Assembly (NCBI GenBank): GCA_964646605.1
Contig: CAZYEX010000091.1
Coordinates: 1-15,547, forward strand
From: SBAX01 sp964646605
Lineage (GTDB): Bacteria; Planctomycetota; Phycisphaerae; UBA1845
Direction: 5' to 3'
DNA: 15,547 nt
Shown here: positions 7,405 through 13,071 of the stretch, one piece after another
How positions within the stretch are numbered: the stretch's first letter is position 1
How the letters are laid out: each line of letters opens with the position of its first letter
Made by a program: the position numbers and the translations under genes
The notes under the pieces: model-generated
What the model was told of the DNA's origin: nothing
Seen by the model: the letters and a program-made list of their open reading frames with translations, nothing else
Database searches by the model: none

Positions 7405-9003
7405 TCAGTTCCCGCTTCCGCTCTGGGTGGGGTTGGAACCGGAAGAAACCTCGTCGCCATCGTCGGTCCCGTCGTCATCGGAGTCGGCGTCATCCGGCTT
7501 CGTTCCGATCTCCACTTCCTTGCCGTCGGAAAGTCCGTCGTCGTCGGAGTCGGCATCGTCCGGGCTGGTACCCAGCGCCGCCTCCTTTCCGTCGGACAGC
7601 CCATCATCGTCCGAGTCGGCGTCGTCCGGCTTTGTGCCGATCTCCACTTCCTTGCCGTCGGACAGGCCGTCGTCATCCGAGTCGGCGTCATTCGGGCGGG
7701 TGCCTAGGGTGGCTTCGTCCCCATCGGACAGGCCGTCGTCGTCGGAATCCGAATCCAGCGGATCGGTGCCGCTGCCCGCTTCGTCGCCGTCTGCGGAGCC
7801 GTCGTTGTCCGAATCCGGATCGGTCGGATTCGAGGCGCAGCCCGAAGGAACGTCGTCCTCGTCCTTGTCCGCTCCCTCGTCCGGTTCGTCGCTGTCGTCG
7901 CCGTCCTCGTCGTCTTCATCCGAATCGCATTCATCGGATTCAGCCTTGGCGAGTTTCGCCCCCTCCCCGGAAATGTCCGCCCCGCCGCTTCCGTCGTCGT
8001 CGCCGGACCCTGCATCGTCGGCCCCGTCATCGGGTCCGTCGTCCCCGGACCCGGCATCGTCGGCCCCGTCATCGGGTCCGTCGTCTCCGGACCCGGCGTC
8101 ATTCGGCAGTTGGGAAAGATCGCCGTGGCACTCCTCCCCGTCCTCCAGGCCGTCGTCGTCGCTGTCCGGGTCGAGAGGATCGCTCCCTACCTTGTCCTCA
8201 TCTCCGTCGGACAGACCGTCGTCATCGGTGTCGGCGTCCTCTGGATCCGTACCTTCGCACTTCTCCTCCTTGTCGCCAGCCCCGTCGTCGTCGTCGTCCT
8301 TGTCGCCGTTGCCGTCGGGATCGGGATCTTCGCCGTCCTCGAGCCCGTCACCGTCGGAGTCGGGCGCATTCTCATCGTCGCCGCATTCACAATCATCGTC
8401 GTCGTCCTCGTCCTCGTCGGGTTCGTCGTCCGCGTCGTCGTCATCATCGTGATCGTCGTCGACGCCGTCGCCGTCGTCGTCCTCGTCTTCGTCATTGGAC
8501 TCACCGTCATCGTCGATGTCGTCGTCCTCGGGGTTTTCGATGCCATCGCCGTCCACGTCGTGATCGTCGGCGTTCTCGACGCCGTCCCCGTCGACGTCGC
8601 GATCCTCGGAGTTCGGTCGGCCGTCGCCGTCGGTGTCTCGGGCGATCAGACCAAGGACTTCGCATACACCGGCCCCGCAGCCCGTCAGGGAATCAACGAA
8701 AACGCCGCCCTCGGCAACACAGCGGTCAATATCGAGACTTCGACAGCACGCGGGATTGTCCTCCTCACAATCCGCGCCGAAGCAACATGTTCCGAGGAAC
8801 ACGACTTGCGGGCGCCCGGGGAATCCGTCGCCGTCCGCGGCGGTGTCCTCCTGCGTGCTATCGATGGACGATCCGGAGGGCGCTATGGCAACCGGAGTGC
8901 AGTTCAACAATAGGACTTGCAACCAGAAACCGGCGAGCAGGAGAGACGCGCGCAGAATCGGCAGCGCGCGTCTCGTTCGTGGTACGATGCTACGTAGGAT
9001 CAT
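7405..9003 (-). CDS. Highly acidic TSP3-repeat calcium-binding lipoprotein (532 aa)
   Basis: Predicted secreted, lipid-anchored calcium-binding protein. A basic n-region (MILRSIVPRTRR) and a hydrophobic stretch lead to LLNC, with Cys35 as the possible lipidation site. Next comes a Cys-rich module beginning GTCCFGADCEEDNPACC, similar in style to the CC-x-G-x-C...C-xx-GG modules of planctomycete secreted proteins. The remainder is TSP3-like: an extremely Asp-rich middle (DDDHDDDDDADDEPDEDEDD), a 14-residue tandem repeat (SGDDGPDDGADDAG), and C-terminal 22-residue units containing DSDDDGLSDGKE. Each DxDxDG unit is a plausible Ca2+ site. The ATG is preceded by a weak GAGG 10 bases upstream. It lies 169 bases upstream of the giant lipoprotein gene on the same strand with no clear terminator between, so co-transcription is possible. 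No enzymatic domain is visible, and adhesion or matrix roles are speculative. Confidence 0.85.
   Translation of the reverse strand: MILRSIVPRTRRALPILRASLLLAGFWLQVLLLNCTPVAIAPSGSSIDSTQEDTAADGDGFPGRPQVVFLGTCCFGADCEEDNPACCRSLDIDRCVAEGGVFVDSLTGCGAGVCEVLGLIARDTDGDGRPNSEDRDVDGDGVENADDHDVDGDGIENPEDDDIDDDGESNDEDEDDDGDGVDDDHDDDDDADDEPDEDEDDDDDCECGDDENAPDSDGDGLEDGEDPDPDGNGDKDDDDDGAGDKEEKCEGTDPEDADTDDDGLSDGDEDKVGSDPLDPDSDDDGLEDGEECHGDLSQLPNDAGSGDDGPDDGADDAGSGDDGPDDGADDAGSGDDDGSGGADISGEGAKLAKAESDECDSDEDDEDGDDSDEPDEGADKDEDDVPSGCASNPTDPDSDNDGSADGDEAGSGTDPLDSDSDDDGLSDGDEATLGTRPNDADSDDDGLSDGKEVEIGTKPDDADSDDDGLSDGKEAALGTSPDDADSDDDGLSDGKEVEIGTKPDDADSDDDGTDDGDEVSSGSNPTQSGSGN
7440..7760 (-). repeat. 66-bp tandem repeats encoding TSP3 units
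   Basis: About four to five copies of a 66-bp unit encode the 22-residue motif starting DADSDDDGLSDG. Copies with KEVEIGTKPD alternate with a copy carrying KEAALGTSPD, giving a 132-bp higher-order unit. The stretch GATCTCCACTTCCTTGCCGT occurs near 7510 and again near 7642. The near-identity of these two copies points to recent duplication within the gene. Confidence 0.8.
8013..8096 (-). repeat. Two 42-bp tandem repeats
   Basis: Two copies of a 42-bp unit (8013-8054 and 8055-8096) differ at very few positions and encode the 14-residue GDDGPDDGADDAGS motif. A partial third copy lies just before 8013 (GTCGTCGCCGGACCCTG). The unit length is a multiple of three, so copy gain or loss would keep the frame. 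Confidence 0.85.
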
Positions 9004-9087
9004 TTTTCGCGCGGCCTCAACCTTTCCAGTCCGACGACGACCCTGTGCGATCTACGACCCGTCACCGCTCCCGCAGAGGAGGCGACC

Positions 9088-9201
9088 GTGAAACCGATGG
9101 CTCGCTTCGTGCAACCGAACGTTTGCTGTTCCCTTGCGCGTCGATTCCGACGCGGTTCGCACCCGCTGCTGCGCCTCAGGTTAGGTGCGATGCGGAGATG
9201 A
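9088..9201 (+). CDS. Possible small basic protein (37 aa)
   Basis: A GTG at 9088 is preceded five bases upstream by a consensus Shine-Dalgarno (GAGGAGG, about 9076-9082). The frame runs 37 codons to TGA at 9199-9201. The product is basic (starts MKPMARFVQPNVCCSLARRF) and has no recognised domain. Its stop overlaps the ATG of the next small ORF as ATGA, an arrangement typical of translational coupling. It diverges from the acidic lipoprotein gene starting at 9003. A frame this short can arise by chance, so the support is the ribosome binding site and the overlap only. Confidence 0.3.
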   Translation: MKPMARFVQPNVCCSLARRFRRGSHPLLRLRLGAMRR

Positions 9202-9350
9202 GTACGTTGCTGCGGTTCCGCGTTTCGGCGATCACAAACCTCGCCGGCGCGAACCGCACCGACAGTCTCCCCCTCCTTGACCCGAATGCGTCTCTAACTA
9301 CGAACGAGACCACGCGCCGGCCCAGCGGTCAGCCTCGGACCGGGGGCTGA
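9198..9350 (+). CDS. Possible small protein coupled to the upstream small ORF (50 aa)
   Basis: The ATG at 9198-9200 overlaps the stop of the preceding small ORF (ATGA). The product starts MSTLLRFRVSAITNLAGANR and ends in a Thr/Arg/Gly-rich tail. No domain, signal peptide or known family is recognisable. If real, it would be co-translated with its upstream neighbour. The next plus-strand ORF starts 27 bases after its stop. It could equally be non-coding. Confidence 0.22.
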   Translation: MSTLLRFRVSAITNLAGANRTDSLPLLDPNASLTTNETTRRPSGQPRTGG

Positions 9351-9377
9351 CTGTAGCTGAACGGAGGACCGGCGACA

Positions 9378-9578
9378 ATGCGAAAAATCGGCGCTCCACG
9401 ACCACAGATCGTAATTCCTTGCCACGGAAGACGTTACAACTGTTCGGTCGCCAAGAATGCCAGCTACGCGGGAACCGCAGAGGGGATCGTCGAACCGATC
9501 GAGCGAAAGTTCGGCGTTCGCTATCACACTATCTACATCGCTCGCTTGCCGAGGTCGCTGGGCCTACCCTACTCGTAG
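9378..9578 (+). CDS. Hypothetical small protein (66 aa)
   Basis: Unrecognised protein starting MRKIGAPRPQIVIPCHGRRY. The ATG is preceded by a good ribosome binding site (CGGAGGA, 9 bases before the start). Codon choice is mixed but favours G/C, and the composition is less skewed to Arg/Pro than chance ORFs in this DNA. Two Cys and two His residues are present but form no clear metal site, and there is no signal peptide. It converges with the minus-strand gene ending at 9569, overlapping it by 10 bases at the 3' ends. That tight convergence suits two real genes but leaves no room for a terminator. Confidence 0.45.
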   Translation: MRKIGAPRPQIVIPCHGRRYNCSVAKNASYAGTAEGIVEPIERKFGVRYHTIYIARLPRSLGLPYS

Positions 9579-9922
9579 CGGCGACGAGAACTGCCGGCCC
9601 GCCTCGTGCTCGGCTTGTATAACGCCAGCCAGAAGGCCCGTCGCAGCTTCTCGTCCTTCTTCAAGGCAGATAGTCCGTTCACCGCCCGCAGGCTCGGTGC
9701 CGCGTCCCAGTCCACGCGCCGGCGTTCAAGATTGCAGGCAATCCACGAAGCCTCGCGGCGCGGCGCGGCGATCCGGGGCAATTCCTTCAGTATCGCGGCA
9801 CGCCGTCCCACGTGAGCGCGGGCATGAGCGGCGCGACATTGAGGACAGCGCGTCGCTCCGCGGCTCGGCAATGGTTCGCCGCAAGCACAATGACCGAAAT
9901 CAGGTGAGAGTGTGTCGGACAC
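9569..9922 (-). CDS. Small zinc-ribbon-like hypothetical protein (117 aa)
   Basis: The N-terminus carries Cys12-x-Cys14 and Cys26-x-x-Cys29 (HCACGEPLPSRGATRCPQC), the layout of a rubredoxin-type zinc knuckle. A basic, probably helical region follows, ending in a short conserved-looking block (SALKKDEKLRRAFWLALYK) and a basic tail. Function is unknown; small proteins of this type often bind nucleic acid, but nothing here proves it. The assigned GTG start (9920-9922) places the Cys pair close to the N-terminus. No strong ribosome binding site is seen, so the start is uncertain. It sits beside unassigned DNA and may belong to a mobile element. Confidence 0.55.
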   Translation of the reverse strand: MSDTLSPDFGHCACGEPLPSRGATRCPQCRAAHARAHVGRRAAILKELPRIAAPRREASWIACNLERRRVDWDAAPSLRAVNGLSALKKDEKLRRAFWLALYKPSTRRAGSSRRRYE

Positions 9923-11041
9923 TGGCCTGAGTCTATCACGGAAGGGATGCTAGGAAACAGGCCGCCGAAGAATAGATCGCGCCTAGTTGCGCGCATAGCT
10001 TTGCAAAGTGGATTCACCAGCGAATCTAACCGCACGACGATGCTCCACGTCGCACGCGGCGGCATCGACGCGCATCGAGTGCGAACCGACTCTGATTGCA
10101 CCCCCAGATTTTCTGCGCGGCGTGTCCGCGGACCCGACAAGCTAGCCTCACCGGCCAAAACGCCATTTCGGTCGTCTCACGGAAACTGCAACGAACATAC
10201 GTTCGATCGTGAGCTGCGCCGGGCCGACCGCACGAGAAGTCGTTGGATGAAGAACGGTTGATTTCTCTTCCACGCACACGCGCGTGCGTACGACGACCGC
10301 TCGCGCACGGCAAAAGACGCTCCGGCAATGCGACGATTGACGCCGCAACGCGACGTGTGGCAGCGCACCGCGTACCCGGCATCTTCCCCCCTAAGTTGGA
10401 AACAGGTCTGAACGACGTTGCCAATTTCGTGTGTCTGCGGCCCCGGAAAGCTATCTTCGCCCGCCTCCGAAACTGTCAGTCGAGATACGAAAATATATGC
10501 CATTCTTCAGCTTCGCATCGACCTACTGACCGGATATTGGTCCCGACCTCGCGTCATTCCCGTAGTTGCTTTTAATGCGTGGGGACCAGGTCCGGTTTTT
10601 CGAGCAATAGTCTGACTATCCTTCCGACCGCAACCCGCAGTTCTGTCACCATGTCACCGTGCCGCCAGTACGATTCGGGCGGCTGGGTCTTTGCTCAGAG
10701 CCGATAATCCTGGCCCCGGACTTCGTCGCCGGACCGCTGCCCGGAAGCCCTTCGGCACGCGCCCTTGCACGCGAGAGGTCTGGATGGTGCTCCGACACCC
10801 GGCAGAGCCATTCATCGCCTACTTCACGACAGTCAGCCCGTCCCCACGGCCGCACGATTGCGCCAGTCGCTACCCCGGACCACCGCGAGCTTCGCCGGCT
10901 GAGGCTCCACTCGATCCCACGTTCCGCGACACCATGCATCTATAAGCGCGCGCGTGAGGGGACATGCGCTTGACGAATGTAGGCTACTGCTTGGCCGTTT
11001 CATCCCCCGAAGTCGATCCATCCGGCAACCCTGCCTTGGAC
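9923..11041. other. About 1.1 kb without a convincing gene
   Basis: Open frames exist on both strands, but their products are Arg/Ser/Cys-rich, have no ribosome binding sites and show no domain, so I call none. Visible structure is limited. There is an AT-rich patch around 10485-10500 (CGAAAATATATGCC), a short inverted repeat ACGCAC/GTGCGT at 10272-10289, and a pair of odd palindromes at 10583-10593 and 10607-10619 listed separately. The stretch may be decayed coding DNA between the lipoprotein locus and the mobile-element zone. Confidence 0.5.
10571..10620. repeat. Paired odd palindromes, possible IS200/REP-type scar
   Basis: Two perfect odd palindromes lie 13 bases apart: GGACCAGGTCC (10583-10593), followed by GGTTTTT, and ATAGTCTGACTAT (10607-10619). 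The sequence GTGGGGACCAGGTCCGGTTT resembles the GGGGACNGGTCC-type boxes I associate with the flanks of REP/IS200-like transposases. No transposase is present here. The boxes could instead be an operator or chance. Confidence 0.35.
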
Positions 11042-11437
11042 TCACCCACCTCCGGCCTCCGATCCAGTGTGGGCTTCCGGCGTCGCAGGCGGTTGGACGC
11101 ACGGGGACGGTGGGGACGATCCCGTATCGTTCGAATCCGGTGCTTGTGGCTGGTCACCACGCCCGTCCACCGATGGTCGCTTGGGCGGTCGTCGCCCGCT
11201 TGCAAGTGCCCTCTGGCGTCGTTTAGCCCGATCGGCCGCTTCGGTCTGACTTTGGGCGCCTAGATTCCGAAGGGGATAGAGCGGAAAACCCGTCGCCGTG
11301 CATTGTTCGACTTCCGTCGCTTCCCAGCCCACGCACATCAGGCAATGCAGCCGGATCGCCGCCTTCGCCTTACCGGCGCTCGCCTGTTCGTGGAGCTTCT
11401 TGAACTTCTCCGGGATGTCGGGCTTTTGCCAATCCAT
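11042..11437 (-). CDS. Small Cys-motif protein of integrase neighbourhoods (131 aa)
   Basis: Hypothetical protein starting MDWQKPDIPEKFKKLHEQAS. It carries Cys32-x-x-Cys35, then Cys46, then PLYPLR. This matches, from memory, small planctomycete proteins encoded directly after integrases, where the pattern is CxxCxGW...VxxCxxxxCPLxPxR. Here the fourth Cys is Phe51 (TATGFPLYPLR), so a four-Cys metal site would be incomplete. The rest is basic and then low-complexity Pro/Ser. The ATG lies 3 bases after the stop of the integrase-tail frame, with AGGAAG upstream inside that frame, which indicates translational coupling. Function is unknown; DNA binding is plausible. The C-terminal third may be drifted sequence. 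Confidence 0.65.
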   Translation of the reverse strand: MDWQKPDIPEKFKKLHEQASAGKAKAAIRLHCLMCVGWEATEVEQCTATGFPLYPLRNLGAQSQTEAADRAKRRQRALASGRRPPKRPSVDGRGDQPQAPDSNDTGSSPPSPCVQPPATPEAHTGSEAGGG

Positions 11438-11440
11438 CGG

Positions 11441-11755
11441 TCAGCTTCCTGACCCTGCCGCCGTCGCGCCCTCGACTAGCCCGAGGATCCGCGCGCGGAC
11501 GGCTTCCGGGAGTTCCGGCCAGGCGTCTACAATGACGGCAAGCTCCGACACCGAAGGCGCTTGCACGGGAGTTTTGGTCCCGTATTTGGTCCGATCGGGG
11601 GGTGGCGTTGCCGTAAGTGCTTGTGGGACAATTGGTTGTGAATCCGAGGTCGTAGGTTCGAATCCTACCCCCGCTAGTTGACGGGTCGTTGCGAAATCCG
11701 CCGACCCAGCGGCTAACGATCGACACCGGTGCGGAGACGCGCCGACGTTCGCGCT
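11441..11755 (-). pseudogene. Beheaded integrase C-terminal tail over a tRNA-His-like site
   Basis: The frame is open for 104 codons between an in-frame TAA (11756-11758) and TGA (11441-11443), with no ATG. It contains LAGVGFEPTTSDSQPIV, the kind of sequence produced when an integrase frame reads antisense through a tRNA T-arm. After that come TKYGTKTPVQAPS and ELAVIVDAWPELPEAVRARI, a helical tail I associate with planctomycete integrases. The recombinase catalytic domain is absent, and the DNA upstream shows no R-H-R-Y residues. A second frame over the same T-arm reads SGGRIRTYDLGFT and continues upstream as NPLQRGALKRERRR, so an indel may separate the two parts. The next gene starts 3 bases after this stop. 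Most likely it is the residue of an excised or deleted integrated element. Confidence 0.6.
11594..11676 (+). pseudogene. Degenerate tRNA-His(GTG)-like sequence / attachment scar
   Basis: The 3' half is tRNA-like: anticodon loop TTGTGAA (11636-11642, anticodon GTG), T-stem GTAGG (11652-11656) with CCTAC (11664-11668), T-loop TTCGAAT, and acceptor strand CCCCGCT (11669-11675) plus A. The 5' side offers ATCGGGG (11594-11600), pairing 6 of 7 with that acceptor. The D-arm is not recognisable, the anticodon stem pairs poorly, and the total of 83 bases is too long. It is probably a recombined or decayed tRNA rather than a working one. The integrase-tail frame runs antisense through it. Confidence 0.5.
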
Positions 11756-11915
11756 TTAACGCCCCACGCTGTAAAGGGTTACGCGCGTTCCGCAGTTTCG
11801 CCGTGTCCCTCCCGATCTATCGCGACGCTGGCCGTGAAACGGCCTTCCGCAAACGCCCGCCCGTTCGGACCGAAAGTCTCGGCGTCTCTGCCCGATTCCC
11901 GCCGTCGGCTTAGGG

Positions 11916-12593
11916 TCACAACCATGAAATGAAGTTGCAGGCCATGTGGGTCACGACTCCGGGAAGTATGCTCCCGGTGAGCTGTCGGGCCGGAAGCATC
12001 CAAGCACCGCCCATCGCCGTGTAGAACAGTGGAAACGCCACGTACGATGGCGGCATATCCCAGAAGTTTGGAACGTGCCAGAGGGCAAAGAACGCTGCTG
12101 TCACAAGGACTGCCCAGCTGACACGGCATCTCGGGTGTACGTGGTCCGGGAAGGCATCATCGAGCAATCCGTACAGGTAGCCGGCAAGCAGAAGGTCCTG
12201 AGCAAGTGGTGAAACGAGCCAAAGGCCGATTCGACCACCGCTAAACGGCCGGGACGTCAGCGGATAGAGGATGGCCGTCAGAAGGATGGGCAACACGCAG
12301 ATGCCGCCGACTTTCAGGGCGCACGCTTGCCACCGGCCGAACCTAAGACCACTACGCAACGGCGACCCGATGCAGAGCAGCAAGGGCATCACGCCCGTCG
12401 TTGCGTCGTAGAGGGTTGCATACCCATGCTCACCAAGTCGGTCGTAGATGGCTCGACCGGGAAGGTAGCCGAAAACCCATCTGGGAATCGCGTGAAACGC
12501 CGCAACCAGGACGGCGGCGAGGAGCAGGCATTCGCGCTGGCGGCGTATCGCTGTGGCCAAAGAACGTCTCCGGGACAAAACACGCTGGCTCAC
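11916..12593 (-). CDS. CPBP/CAAX-protease-like integral membrane protein, divergent (225 aa)
   Basis: A polytopic membrane protein with about six hydrophobic segments, at roughly 23-45, 62-77, 93-112, 123-143, 159-173 and 185-216. It matches the CPBP (Abi/CAAX protease, Rce1-like) layout. Motif 2 is FxxxH as Phe169...His173 (FFALWHVPNF), and motif 3 is HxxxN as His216...Asn220 (THMACNF). Motif 1, normally EExxxR, is degenerate: SPLAQDLLLAGYLYG has Gln132-Asp133 and no Arg. Family members cleave or process membrane peptides, but loss of the Glu pair makes activity doubtful. The start is a GTG at 12591-12593 without a clear ribosome binding site. It stands alone between mobile-element remnants. 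Confidence 0.75.
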   Translation of the reverse strand: MSQRVLSRRRSLATAIRRQRECLLLAAVLVAAFHAIPRWVFGYLPGRAIYDRLGEHGYATLYDATTGVMPLLLCIGSPLRSGLRFGRWQACALKVGGICVLPILLTAILYPLTSRPFSGGRIGLWLVSPLAQDLLLAGYLYGLLDDAFPDHVHPRCRVSWAVLVTAAFFALWHVPNFWDMPPSYVAFPLFYTAMGGAWMLPARQLTGSILPGVVTHMACNFISWL

Positions 12594-12954
12594 AAATCGT
12601 CGTTGTCCAGGTCGGCTCGTTAGGGCCGATGATACCGCCTACGCGCCGAGCGGCCACGCCACGCACCGAGACGCCGAGAGCCACGGTCGAGCTCGCCTCG
12701 CAGGGTAACCTTCGTACCCCGGAGCGAAGTCCCTCGCCACCCGGGCCTCCGTTCACCTTGCACTAAACCTTGCACGTACGCGCGTCCGTCGCGGTCCGCT
12801 CTCGTCACTTGCTGTCGAAACGAACGGTCGGTCGAACGGACGAAGACCGTTGGCCGGCGTCTCGTTCGTCGCGCCCTCGCCCGCGAAATCCGGCCGTTGT
12901 GACGCTTTGCCAGCCCCGCCGGAACGGTTGGGAACGCGATTTGGCCAGGGTTTC
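12594..12954. other. Non-coding stretch upstream of tRNA-Gly
   Basis: About 360 bases with no supported gene. The only long frame, minus strand 12620-12961, is Arg-rich with no domain and is probably chance. The stretch contains a 7-bp inverted repeat, AACGGTC (12823-12829) with GACCGTT (12845-12851), and a short direct repeat CCTTGCAC near 12755-12777. Both are within what chance would give. Confidence 0.4.
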
Positions 12955-12983
12955 TTGACACCTCGCTCCCGTCGGGCTACCGT
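12955..12983 (+). promoter_or_regulatory. Sigma-70-type promoter of tRNA-Gly
   Basis: A perfect -35 hexamer TTGACA (12955-12960) is followed after 17 bases by TACCGT (12978-12983), a weak -10 that keeps the key T1, A2 and T6. The expected start near 12990 lies about 10 bases before the mature tRNA 5' end at 13000. Its placement makes it very likely the tRNA promoter. Confidence 0.7.
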
Positions 12984-12999
12984 ACGCTCAGAGGCGCTT

Positions 13000-13071
13000 G
13001 CGGGTGTAGCTCAGTGGTAGAGCGTCACGTTGCCAACGTGAAAGTCGAGGGTTCAAGTCCCTTCACCCGCT
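13000..13071 (+). tRNA. tRNA-Gly (anticodon GCC)
   Basis: A complete cloverleaf. The acceptor GCGGGTG (13000-13006) pairs with CACCCGC (13064-13070), with U at the discriminator. The D-stem is GCTC/GAGC. The anticodon stem TCACG/CGTGA encloses loop TTGCCAA, giving anticodon GCC. The T-arm is GAGGG-TTCAAGT-CCCTT with one G-T pair. CCA is not encoded. A good promoter precedes it. Its 3' part is also coding on the opposite strand: the integrase gene runs antisense into the anticodon stem. That is the expected layout when an element integrates at a tRNA 3' end and restores the tRNA. Confidence 0.96.

Noticed and set aside
7440..8100. Regular repeats resembling a CRISPR array
   Set aside because: The units are contiguous without unique spacers, keep the reading frame and encode calcium-binding motifs, so they are protein repeats.
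7427..8452. 341-codon plus-strand Ser/Pro-rich frame
   Set aside because: It is the complement of the Asp/Gly TSP3 repeats (GTC/GAC codons read as Ser/Pro), not an independent gene.
7632..9350. 572-codon plus-strand Arg-rich frame
   Set aside because: Extreme Arg/Pro content comes from the complement of Asp-rich repeats. Only its last 50 codons, with their own ATG at 9198, are kept as a weak candidate.
10026..10503. Overlapping minus-strand ORFs of 108-132 codons
   Set aside because: Arg/Ser/Cys-rich translations without ribosome binding sites or domains, with several overlapping frames equally long; consistent with chance in GC-rich DNA.
12823..12851. Inverted repeat AACGGTC/GACCGTT upstream of tRNA-Gly
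   Set aside because: A 7-bp repeat with a given loop length is expected about once by chance in a window this size, and there is no T-run or gene end here.
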